DNA of 64,000 bases. It comes from Akkermansiaceae bacterium UBA2367 (lineage in GTDB: Bacteria; Verrucomicrobiota; Verrucomicrobiia; Verrucomicrobiales; DEV007). Shown here in pieces: positions 14,964 through 21,656 of this stretch (position 1 is its first letter; every line of letters begins with the position of its first letter). The DNA is taken from contig DDTJ01000095.1 in assembly GCA_002344525.1 (NCBI GenBank), positions 1 through 64,000 of the forward strand. The letters run 5' to 3'. A model generated the notes under the pieces. That model was not told the origin of the DNA, did no database searches, and saw nothing but the letters and a program-made list of their open reading frames with translations. The translations under genes were made by a program, and so were the position numbers.

Positions 14964-16703
14964 ATGAGCACCGTTTTCCGGGTCTTCTCCTATCTGAAGC
15001 GCTACCCCCTCCTCGCGACGGCGCAGATGGCCTGCGCCATCCTCATGACGGTGCTCGTCATCGTCTTTCCCGGCGTGGCGCAGACGATCACGGGGGAGGT
15101 GATCCCGCAGCGCGACTTCGACCGGCTCGTCCCGCTCGCCCTCCTCGCGGCGGGGGCCTTTTTCGCGACGAACCTCTTCAACGCGTTGCGCATCATCCTC
15201 AACAATACGTTCGAGCAGAAGGTGATCTTTGACATCCGCTCGGATCTCTACTGGAAGATCCAGCGGCTCCCGATGCGGTGGTTCGACAACCAGCGCACCG
15301 GGGACGTGATGACCCGCGTGACGGAGGATGTCACCTCGATGGAGCGCGTCCTCATCGACGGGATCGAGCAGGGGGTCGTGGCCCTGCTGCAAGTGCTCGT
15401 GGTGGGCGGCTACCTTTTCTATCTCGACGCAAAACTCGCCCTCATCACGATGATCCCCATGCCCTTCCTCATCGGCGGTGCCTGGGCCTACGCCAAGACC
15501 TCGCCGCGCCGCCACCGCCGCGTCCGCGAGGCCACCAGCGAGATGAATTCGCTGCTGCACGACAATCTCGACGGCATCCAGCAGATCAAGGCATTCACCC
15601 GGGAGGAGACGGAACTGGGGCGCTTCAACGAATCGAGCCACCGCCTCCGCGCGGCGACGCTGCACCTGATGCGGATCTGGGCGCTCTACCAGCCCTCCAT
15701 GGAGTTCTGCCGGAATTTCGGCTACGCCCTCGTCATCGCTTTCGGGGCCTGGTCGGTGATGCAGGCCCCGGACGACGCCACGCTCGCGGCGCGGACGGGG
15801 GTCTTCGTCGCCTACCTCGTCGCCCTGAACCTCTTCTACGAACCCATCTCGCGCCTCAACGGACTCAACCAGATCCTTCAAGCGGGACGCGCGGCGGCGG
15901 CGCGGGTCTTCGAGATCGTCGACGCGGAAGAGGAGCCCGGTCTCGACAAGGGCGGCGAGTTGCCGCGCCCGGTGCGGGGCCGTGTCGTGCTGAACAGGGT
16001 GCAGTTCTCCTATGGAGAGGGTCTGGCGACTCTGAAAGGAGTCTCGATGGAGGCACAACCCGGCGAGATGGTCGCCCTCGTCGGCCACACCGGGGCGGGG
16101 AAATCGACGGTGATCAACCTGTTGACGCGCTTCTACGAGGCGGACTCGGGCGAAATCTCCATCGACGGCGTCCCCATCGACGCGGTGAAAAAATCGTCCC
16201 TGCGCGACGCGATGGGCTACGTGACGCAGGAGAGCTTCCTCTTCAACGGCTCGGTGCGCGAGAACCTGCTCCTCGCCAAGGCGGACGCCGGCGACGGCGA
16301 GATGTGGGAGGCGCTCCGCGCGGCGAACGCCGCCGCCTTCGTCGAGGCCCTGCCCGAAGGGCTCGACACGAACGTGGGTGAGCGCGGGGTGAAGCTTTCC
16401 GTCGGGGAGAAGCAGCGCATCGCCATCGCGCGGGTCATTTTGAAGAACCCGCCCATCCTCCTCCTCGACGAGGCCACCGCCAGCGTCGATACGGAGACGG
16501 AGAAATTGATCCAGGGCGCCCTCGAACGGCTCATGGCGAACCGCACCAGCTTCGTCATCGCGCATCGACTTTCCACCGTGCGAAATGCCGACCGCATCTA
16601 CGTGCTCGACCACGGCGAGGTGGTCGAGGAGGGTGGCCACGAGGCCCTGCTCGCGCGGGATGGCACCTACGCGATGCTCTGCCGCCAGAGTTTGATGGCG
16701 TGA
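14964..16703 (+). CDS. MsbA-like ABC exporter (fused membrane and ATPase domains)
   Basis: 579 residues. The N-terminal half has six membrane helices (type I exporter fold, with DNQRTGDVMTRVTEDVTSME in the first cytoplasmic loop). The C-terminal half has Walker A GHTGAGKST, Q-loop VTQESFLFNGSV, signature LSVGEKQR, Walker B ILLLDEATA and an H-loop in FVIAHRLST. It should act as a homodimer exporting a lipid or hydrophobic substrate. ATG 14964 is chosen because the preceding in-frame residues are Arg/Ser-rich and overlap the SanA-like gene. The final codons LCRQSLMA coincide with a 19-bp sequence repeated at about 18254. Confidence 0.9.
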   Translation: MSTVFRVFSYLKRYPLLATAQMACAILMTVLVIVFPGVAQTITGEVIPQRDFDRLVPLALLAAGAFFATNLFNALRIILNNTFEQKVIFDIRSDLYWKIQRLPMRWFDNQRTGDVMTRVTEDVTSMERVLIDGIEQGVVALLQVLVVGGYLFYLDAKLALITMIPMPFLIGGAWAYAKTSPRRHRRVREATSEMNSLLHDNLDGIQQIKAFTREETELGRFNESSHRLRAATLHLMRIWALYQPSMEFCRNFGYALVIAFGAWSVMQAPDDATLAARTGVFVAYLVALNLFYEPISRLNGLNQILQAGRAAAARVFEIVDAEEEPGLDKGGELPRPVRGRVVLNRVQFSYGEGLATLKGVSMEAQPGEMVALVGHTGAGKSTVINLLTRFYEADSGEISIDGVPIDAVKKSSLRDAMGYVTQESFLFNGSVRENLLLAKADAGDGEMWEALRAANAAAFVEALPEGLDTNVGERGVKLSVGEKQRIAIARVILKNPPILLLDEATASVDTETEKLIQGALERLMANRTSFVIAHRLSTVRNADRIYVLDHGEVVEEGGHEALLARDGTYAMLCRQSLMA

Positions 16704-16716
16704 GAGGGGGAATGTG

Positions 16717-16737
16717 GAAGCGGCGTCCCGCCGCTTC
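16717..16737. repeat. Perfect palindrome after the ABC exporter gene
   Basis: 9-bp stem GAAGCGGCG/CGCCGCTTC with loop TCC, 13 bases after the stop. There is no T-run, so it is not a typical intrinsic terminator. It lacks the GTAG or GGAG head seen in the REP families. Confidence 0.55.
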
Positions 16738-16748
16738 ATCCCGCAAAA

Positions 16749-16778
16749 AAAGCGGCATCCCGCGAAGGATGCCGCTTT
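16749..16778 (-). terminator. Intrinsic terminator of the RRM protein gene
   Basis: 12-bp perfect stem AAAGCGGCATCC/GGATGCCGCTTT with a 6-base loop. On the minus strand it is followed by a run of T (complement of the A-run at 16745-16750). It lies about 25 bases beyond the stop of the RRM gene. Confidence 0.8.
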
Positions 16779-16801
16779 CGGGTCAAAAATGGAAGGCGAT
16801 C

Positions 16802-17122
16802 TCAGTAGCGGCGCTCGCGTCCTCCACGATCATAGCCGCCTTGGCCGCGTCCGCCGCCGTAACCGCCGCCGCCTCGCTCCTCGCGGGGCTGGGCTTCGTT
16901 CACTTTGATGGGGCGTCCATCGATGTTCTGGCCGTCGAGGTGTTTGATCGCCGCCTCCATTGCGCCGCGCGAGTCCATCGTTACGAAAGCGAAGCCGCGA
17001 GGGCGACCCGTTTCGCGATCCGAGGGCAGATGGACATCCGTCACCGCACCGTGGGTGCCGAAGAGGGTTTCGAGGGTTTGTTTGGTTGTGCTGAACGCGA
17101 GGTTTCCAACGTACATTTTCAT
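16802..17122 (-). CDS. RRM-type RNA-binding protein
   Basis: 106 residues. One RNA-recognition motif with RNP2 MYVGNLAF (residues 3-10) and RNP1 GRPRGFAFVTM (about 40-50), followed by a Gly/Arg-rich tail (GGGGYGGGRGQGGYDRGGRE). This is the common bacterial/cyanobacterial short RRM protein associated with cold stress and RNA chaperoning. It is monocistronic, with an intrinsic terminator downstream and about 250 bp of non-coding DNA upstream that could hold a long leader. Confidence 0.93.
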   Translation of the reverse strand: MKMYVGNLAFSTTKQTLETLFGTHGAVTDVHLPSDRETGRPRGFAFVTMDSRGAMEAAIKHLDGQNIDGRPIKVNEAQPREERGGGGYGGGRGQGGYDRGGRERRY

Positions 17123-17371
17123 TTTCTAGTGGTGGGTTCCTGCCAGGCGCCGTCTCCATAGACTGCTCCCAATTGCGGGTTTCAGATCACCACCGAATGC
17201 AAATGACTCACCTGGCAACACTTCAGACCTTGATTTTGCCAAGCACCGAACCGACCCGGCCAATCAACGCGCGATTTCGTAAAAAGCGAGCGATCTTTTC
17301 TGGGACCTCGGTCAATCTATTACCCACCTCGCCGACTCACACCCGCACAGGCCGGGGCGGTGCTTGCCGAC

Positions 17372-17911
17372 TCACTGGCCTTGGGCGATCAGTTCGATCC
17401 GGTGGATCTCGAAATCGTCGAGGTTCTTCCCGTCGGCTCCCGGGACGATCTCAAGAACGTTCATTCCGTCCCGAAAGGCGGTTCCCTTCAGCTCGATCTC
17501 AATCCGATCGACGTTGGCGGGGCTCTCGCTCACCTTGGCAAGCTTGTTAAGCACCACGATTTCCTCATGATTGATCAGCACCTTCGTGCGATATTTCCCG
17601 TCGCGGTAGGCCTTTGCCCGGTGCTTGTCCCTCGGCATCACAAGGTCCGCGATCGAAACCACCAGAACAAATGAGTCGGCGACCGAATGTTTGACGTGCT
17701 GCGGCATCTCGAACTCCGCCCGGTATGCCTTCACCTCGGGCCGGGGGTGCTGGTAGGACTTGATATGATCGTCCCCGACGTGCAGGGGGCCCTGAAGCAG
17801 AACCACCGACCACGGTGCCTTTTGGGCGATCAGGACCGTCGAAGCGAGCGCCGACAGCAGGCAAAGGCGGAGGGTCCTGAATCGAGTGCGGAGAGACGGG
17901 TGGGTCGTCAT
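17372..17911 (-). CDS. Secreted hypothetical protein
   Basis: 179 residues. N-terminal signal (LRLCLLSALASTVLIAQKAP). The mature part is beta-rich: VVLLQGPLHVGDDHIKSYQH, VSIADLVMPRDKHRAKAYRD, KVLINHEEIVVLNKLAKVS and FRDGMNVLEIVPGADGKN, suggesting a galactose-binding-like sandwich. No family is recognised. ATG at 17911 is preferred to one at 17926 because it gives the shorter n-region. Confidence 0.6.
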   Translation of the reverse strand: MTTHPSLRTRFRTLRLCLLSALASTVLIAQKAPWSVVLLQGPLHVGDDHIKSYQHPRPEVKAYRAEFEMPQHVKHSVADSFVLVVSIADLVMPRDKHRAKAYRDGKYRTKVLINHEEIVVLNKLAKVSESPANVDRIEIELKGTAFRDGMNVLEIVPGADGKNLDDFEIHRIELIAQGQ

Positions 17912-17926
17912 GAGGAAGCGGGGCAA

Positions 17927-18313
17927 CGGCGTATTCTAGCGTCGATTCCGCCGGAAGAAAGCGGGATTCGAGAGGAGAGGGGCAGGGGAGAGGGAACCAA
18001 TTTCAAATACTCCAAAGAACTAAAGTTCCCGGGTTCCCGGGGCAGGAAATCTGTCGTGGGCACCGTCTCCATGGAAGCCGGGTAGGGCGAACCGTCCCGG
18101 TGAGCCGTTGCCGGGAATGCGCGTAACTTCCGGGGAGGGCGCTCTTTGGCCGGAGACGGCTCGGCGGGGACGCCTCGCCCCACCTTCGCCGAATTCGCGA
18201 CCAAGCCGGAAAGGCGGATTCGACGGGTGGGGCCGGGCGATTCGGACACTTCTCCGCCAGAGTTTGATGGCGCGAGGGGCAAAGAAATGGTTTGTTCCGC
18301 GCGTATCCCGGTC
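17927..18313. other. Intergenic region between divergent secreted-protein genes
   Basis: 387 bases. It contains a 19-bp sequence (about 18254-18272) identical to the 3' end of the ABC exporter gene at 16683-16701, and a GC-rich partial inverted repeat around 18165-18190. No gene or clear promoter is recognised. Confidence 0.4.
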
Positions 18314-19129
18314 ATGCCTTCCGCCTTCCGTCCCCTTGTTCTCTCCCTCGCCCTGCTGGTCGTCTTGGCCCCGGGTGTGGTCATGAGCGATTGGCGGATC
18401 GAGGACCAGTCCCCTGCCCAGGCTCCGGACGCGCCTTTCGTCCACGAGCGGAAGCTGGTGAGCCGGGAGGGAGCCGGGGGATCGGCCCGACAGAAGGCCA
18501 TCGATCTGGTCTGGTTCCACGCCTCGACCCACACGTTCGCGATCATCGACAACGGTCCGGCCGGGGCGACGCGCTACTCCGGCCTCGCCGAGGCGATGCG
18601 GAAGAACGAGGCCCTCGCCGGTTGCAACGGCGGATTCTTCCATCCCGACCACTCGCCTTCGGGGCTGATGGTCGCGGGCGAGGAGGCGACGGGCCGCTTC
18701 GGCCAAGGCGGGCTGCTGAGCGGGGTGCTTCTCTCCAGCGGGCGACGCAATCCCTACCTGCTCCGCCGTGCCGAATACGACGCGGGGAAATACAAGGCCA
18801 CCGACCTGATCCAGTCGGGGCCTTTCCTCGTCGATCGCGGCGTGACGGTGAAGGGACTCTCGCCGGAGAATTCGCGGCGGCGGACCTTCGTGCTCCACGA
18901 CGGGGGCAAGTGGTTCGCCCTCGGCCTGAGCGACGCCTTCACCCTCGCCGAGCTTGGGGATATCCTCGCCCAGCCCGGTCTGTCCCCGGCCCGCAAGGTC
19001 CACCGGGCGCTGAATCTCGATGGGGGGACCTCCTCGGGCCTCTATCTGGACCGGGGTTCGCCGGGGGGCGGCATCGCCGTCGAACCGGTCAAAACGGTGC
19101 GGAACTTCGTCGCCATCGTGCCAAGGTAG
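18314..19129 (+). CDS. Secreted phosphodiester glycosidase (NAGPA-domain) protein
   Basis: 271 residues. Signal peptide PLVLSLALLVVLAPGVVM, then a NAGPA/DUF2233-type domain: GCNGGFFHPDHSPSGLMV (about 115-132), DLIQSGPFLVDRG, RRTFVLHDGG, and RALNLDGGTSSGLYLDRG near the C-terminus. These NGGFF and LDGGTS motifs are characteristic of phosphodiester glycosidases that uncover GlcNAc-phosphodiester linkages. The bacterial substrate is unknown, possibly wall teichoic-like or phosphorylated glycans. ATG 18314 places the signal peptide correctly. Confidence 0.8.
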   Translation: MPSAFRPLVLSLALLVVLAPGVVMSDWRIEDQSPAQAPDAPFVHERKLVSREGAGGSARQKAIDLVWFHASTHTFAIIDNGPAGATRYSGLAEAMRKNEALAGCNGGFFHPDHSPSGLMVAGEEATGRFGQGGLLSGVLLSSGRRNPYLLRRAEYDAGKYKATDLIQSGPFLVDRGVTVKGLSPENSRRRTFVLHDGGKWFALGLSDAFTLAELGDILAQPGLSPARKVHRALNLDGGTSSGLYLDRGSPGGGIAVEPVKTVRNFVAIVPR

Positions 19130-19132
19130 GGT

Positions 19133-19188
19133 TCACGGGTCACGGGTCACGGGTCACGGGTCACGGGTCACGGGTCACGGGTCACGGG
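19133..19188. repeat. Eight tandem copies of TCACGGG
   Basis: Perfect 7-bp tandem array starting three bases after the NAGPA-domain gene stop. The unit starts at 19133 and recurs every 7 bases to 19188 without mismatch. Confidence 0.95.
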
Positions 19189-19213
19189 AAACCCGAAACC
19201 GCTTCGTGGGATC

Positions 19214-19282
19214 GCTGATTTAGCTGATTTCCGCTGATTTTTTCGAGGCCAGCAAAATCAGCGCAGATCAGCGCCAATCAGC
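19214..19282. repeat. Long imperfect hairpin built of GCTGATT repeats
   Basis: The 5' arm carries three GCTGATT units and the 3' arm three AATCAGC-like units. Each arm is about 28 bases, pairing with few mismatches around a loop near 19243-19252. It lies between the heptamer array and the ECF sigma gene, and may work as a terminator-like structure for the upstream gene. Confidence 0.75.
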
Positions 19283-19325
19283 GGTCGCCGGAGGCTGAAC
19301 CTGAAACGGTGGTCGTTGACGATCC

Positions 19326-19356
19326 TTGTCACAAACCCAGCGGACCGGGTTATGTT
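19326..19356 (+). promoter_or_regulatory. Candidate promoter TTGTCACAA...TATGTT upstream of the ECF sigma gene
   Basis: TTGTCA (19326) is followed after 19 bases by TATGTT (19351), immediately before the GTG start. The nonamer TTGTCACAA recurs at 21579 ahead of the DUF1549 gene at nearly the same distance from a TTAT element. Confidence 0.4.
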
Positions 19357-19361
19357 ATGAT

Positions 19362-19943
19362 GTGAACGACCGAGCGACAGAGGACGAACTCGTCATCCGC
19401 GTGCAGCAGGGGGATCTCCCGGCCTTCGAGGGGCTTCTGGAGATGCATGCCTCCCACCTGCGCGGCTTCGTCGCGATGAAGCTGCCCGTGCCCCATCTCA
19501 TCGACGAGATCGCTCACGAGGCCTTCGTCTTCGCCCACCGCCACATCCTGGAGTTCAAGCCGGGGACGGACTTCGGGAAGTGGCTCCGGGCCATCGCCTT
19601 CAACCTCATCCGCAAGGAGACCCTGCGGCACCAGCGGCTCTCCAGGAACCGGGAGAAATTCCTTGAGCACCACCTCGTGCAGGAGTCGATGCGCGGCGAC
19701 CACTCGCCCGAGCAGCCGCTCGTCGCCGTCCTTGAGGAATGTCTCGCCCGCCTCCCCGAGCAGCAGCGCCACCTCTTGGAGCGGAAATACACCCTTTCGG
19801 AATCCTCCCGCGAAATCGCGAGTGCCTTCGGCCAGAGCGAGGCGTGGGTGAGGACCACCCTGTGCCGCGTCCGCACCGCCCTGCGGCATTGCATCGAACG
19901 CAAACTCGAGGGCCGCCCGCCGGGCTCGCCCGAACCCGCCTGA
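19362..19943 (+). CDS. ECF-type RNA polymerase sigma factor (PVC-type)
   Basis: About 193 residues from GTG 19362. Region 2 includes FEGLLEMHASHLRGFVAMKL, EIAHEAFVFAHRHILEF and GKWLRAIAFNLIRKE. Region 4 is LARLPEQQRHLLERKYTLSE then REIASAFGQSEAWVRTTLCR. It matches the Rhodopirellula/Verrucomicrobium-type ECF group. A TTG at 19326 in frame is an alternative start, but it coincides with the candidate promoter. The FecR/LamG gene starts 4 bases after its stop, so the pair is co-transcribed. It would direct RNA polymerase to the adjacent locus and possibly others. Confidence 0.88.
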   Translation: MNDRATEDELVIRVQQGDLPAFEGLLEMHASHLRGFVAMKLPVPHLIDEIAHEAFVFAHRHILEFKPGTDFGKWLRAIAFNLIRKETLRHQRLSRNREKFLEHHLVQESMRGDHSPEQPLVAVLEECLARLPEQQRHLLERKYTLSESSREIASAFGQSEAWVRTTLCRVRTALRHCIERKLEGRPPGSPEPA

Positions 19944-19947
19944 CACC

Positions 19948-21519
19948 GTGGACTCGGAACATCTGGAAGCCTATCTCGCTGGCGAACTCGACGAAAAAGG
20001 CCGGGGGCAAGTGGAACATGCCCTGCGCCACGACGTCGACCTGCGAGCCAGCTTCGTCGCCCAGGCGCAGACCGACGCGGCTTTGCGGGCGCTCCTCGGT
20101 CCGGGCCGCGAGGCATTCCAGCAGGGCGTCCTCGCCCGGCTGCGCTCGGAGGGGGCGGGGGATCGCGGCTTCGCCAAATCGGTGCTCTTGGAGATCGTCG
20201 AGGAGCGCGAGGGCCGCCGTCCTGTCGCCTGGCCCGATCTCGTCAAGGCGGGCTTGATTTCCGCGGCGGCTTCGGTCGGGTTGCTCCTCCTGCTCCAGTC
20301 CATCATCCTTCACGAGAGGCCGGTGCCGTCCGGGGGAGGGGGCGAAGTGGCCTTCGCCGCCCGGATCGAACGGAGCGAGAACTTGGTCTGGGATCCCGCC
20401 AGCCTCGGCAAGGTGAGGGAGGACGGCTGGCTCGCGCCGGGCCTCCTCCGTCTGGAATCGGGTTCGGCCGTGGTCGTCTTCAACTCCGGGGCGACCGCCT
20501 TGGTCGAAGGCCCCGCCGAACTCAGCATCGAGTCGGGCAACCGCATGTTCCTCAAGTCGGGCCGCCTCGCCGCCGACGTCCCGCCACAGGCGCACGGCTT
20601 CACGGTGAACACCCCCCGCCTCAACGCCGTCGATCTTGGAACACGCTTCGGGGTGGTGGTGGACGAGGAGGGGAACTCCGAACTCCATGTGATGGAGGGC
20701 GAGGTCGCCGCGAGCCGCACCAGCGGGCGCTCCGTCGCCACCGTCGTCCGCGAGGGCCTCGCCCTGCGCGCCGACGGGCGCACCCGCAGCGGGCTGGTTT
20801 CGGTGGCCTACGGCGGCGACACCTTCCGCCTCCGGCTCGGCTCCCCCGCCGCCGTCCATCCCGCGCTGCGCTACGCCTTCGACGAATCCTTCGGCGCGAC
20901 CCTCGAAGACACGGGGAAGGACCGCCGTTTCGACATCCCCCTCGTCGCCCCGGGCGAACTGGACCGCTCCCCCCGCCGCGCCGCCGGGCGGACCGGGGGC
21001 GGGCTTGTCTTCCAGCCGGGGGAGACTCTGGACGCGCCCCTCTCGCAGGAGTTCCGCCTCGACGAGGCGCACACCGTCGCCTTCTGGGTGAAGCTGCCCG
21101 CCAAGGTCGGTCGGGAAACGCCGGAGCGGCTTCTCGAATACGGGAGCGAAGGCTCCTCCTGGCTCGTCGCGTGCCATTCCGGAACGGACGGAGGCATCCG
21201 CGGCGCCCTGCGAGTGGATTTCGGCGGAGGCCACGTCGTCGGCAGCACCGACCTCGCCGACGGGGACTGGCACCACGTCGCCTACCGCTACCTCGGCGGA
21301 AAGGGCGACCCCGCTTCCCAGCTCCACCTCTTCGTGGACGGGAAGCCCGAGACGATCAGCGGTTCATGGCCGGGTTCCCTTCCCAAGGGGGGGGCGAAGA
21401 AGCTCCGCCTCGGCGGCGACCGCGAGATGGGTTTCCAAGGCTGGATCGACGACCTCATCCTCTTCCAAGAAGCCGTCTCCACCTCGAGCATCCAGGCGCT
21501 GAGCGAATCAGGCAATTGA
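19948..21519 (+). CDS. FecR-like/LamG-domain membrane protein, putative anti-sigma
   Basis: 523 residues from GTG. Residues 1-90 resemble a short anti-sigma-like cytoplasmic region (EHLEAYLAGELDEKGRGQVE). A membrane helix lies near 100-118 (ISAAASVGLLLLLQSIILH). A FecR-type beta domain follows (LRLESGSAVVVFNSGATALV, HGFTVNTPRLNAVDLGTRFG, LHVMEGEVAAS). The C-terminal 200 residues form a LamG/concanavalin-like domain (AHTVAFWVKLPAK, GDWHHVAYRYLGG, GFQGWIDDLILFQEA). It is translationally linked to the sigma factor. A carbohydrate-sensing, sigma-restraining role is inferred from this topology. Confidence 0.82.
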   Translation: MDSEHLEAYLAGELDEKGRGQVEHALRHDVDLRASFVAQAQTDAALRALLGPGREAFQQGVLARLRSEGAGDRGFAKSVLLEIVEEREGRRPVAWPDLVKAGLISAAASVGLLLLLQSIILHERPVPSGGGGEVAFAARIERSENLVWDPASLGKVREDGWLAPGLLRLESGSAVVVFNSGATALVEGPAELSIESGNRMFLKSGRLAADVPPQAHGFTVNTPRLNAVDLGTRFGVVVDEEGNSELHVMEGEVAASRTSGRSVATVVREGLALRADGRTRSGLVSVAYGGDTFRLRLGSPAAVHPALRYAFDESFGATLEDTGKDRRFDIPLVAPGELDRSPRRAAGRTGGGLVFQPGETLDAPLSQEFRLDEAHTVAFWVKLPAKVGRETPERLLEYGSEGSSWLVACHSGTDGGIRGALRVDFGGGHVVGSTDLADGDWHHVAYRYLGGKGDPASQLHLFVDGKPETISGSWPGSLPKGGAKKLRLGGDREMGFQGWIDDLILFQEAVSTSSIQALSESGN

Positions 21520-21578
21520 AGAATCCATAAAAATCATAAACTTAGTTATTTTAAAATTCCCGTTCGCGCTTTTCTTTC

Positions 21579-21610
21579 TTGTCACAATTCGACCTCCCAC
21601 TTGTTATACT
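21579..21610 (+). promoter_or_regulatory. Candidate promoter TTGTCACAA...TATACT upstream of the DUF1549 gene
   Basis: TTGTCACAA (21579-21587) with TATACT at 21605-21610, inside an AT-rich 137-bp gap. Shares the nonamer and approximate spacing with 19326. Confidence 0.4.
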
Positions 21611-21656
21611 CCGATAGAAGAAGCTTTCCGATTTCTTCGAAACCTTCCCATCTCCC

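Noticed and set aside
16717..16737. Inclusion of the perfect palindrome in the REP families
   Set aside because: It has a good stem but lacks either head tetranucleotide, so it is listed separately.
18165..18190. GC-rich partial inverted repeat taken for another REP
   Set aside because: The stem is short and asymmetric, and neither GTAG nor GGAG is at its edge.
18020..19003. A 327-codon minus-strand frame overlapping the NAGPA-domain gene
   Set aside because: No motif, and the plus strand has a signal peptide and the NGGFF and LDGGTS motifs.
19133..19188. Possible CRISPR-like array
   Set aside because: The units are 7 bp and contiguous with no spacers; this is a simple tandem repeat.
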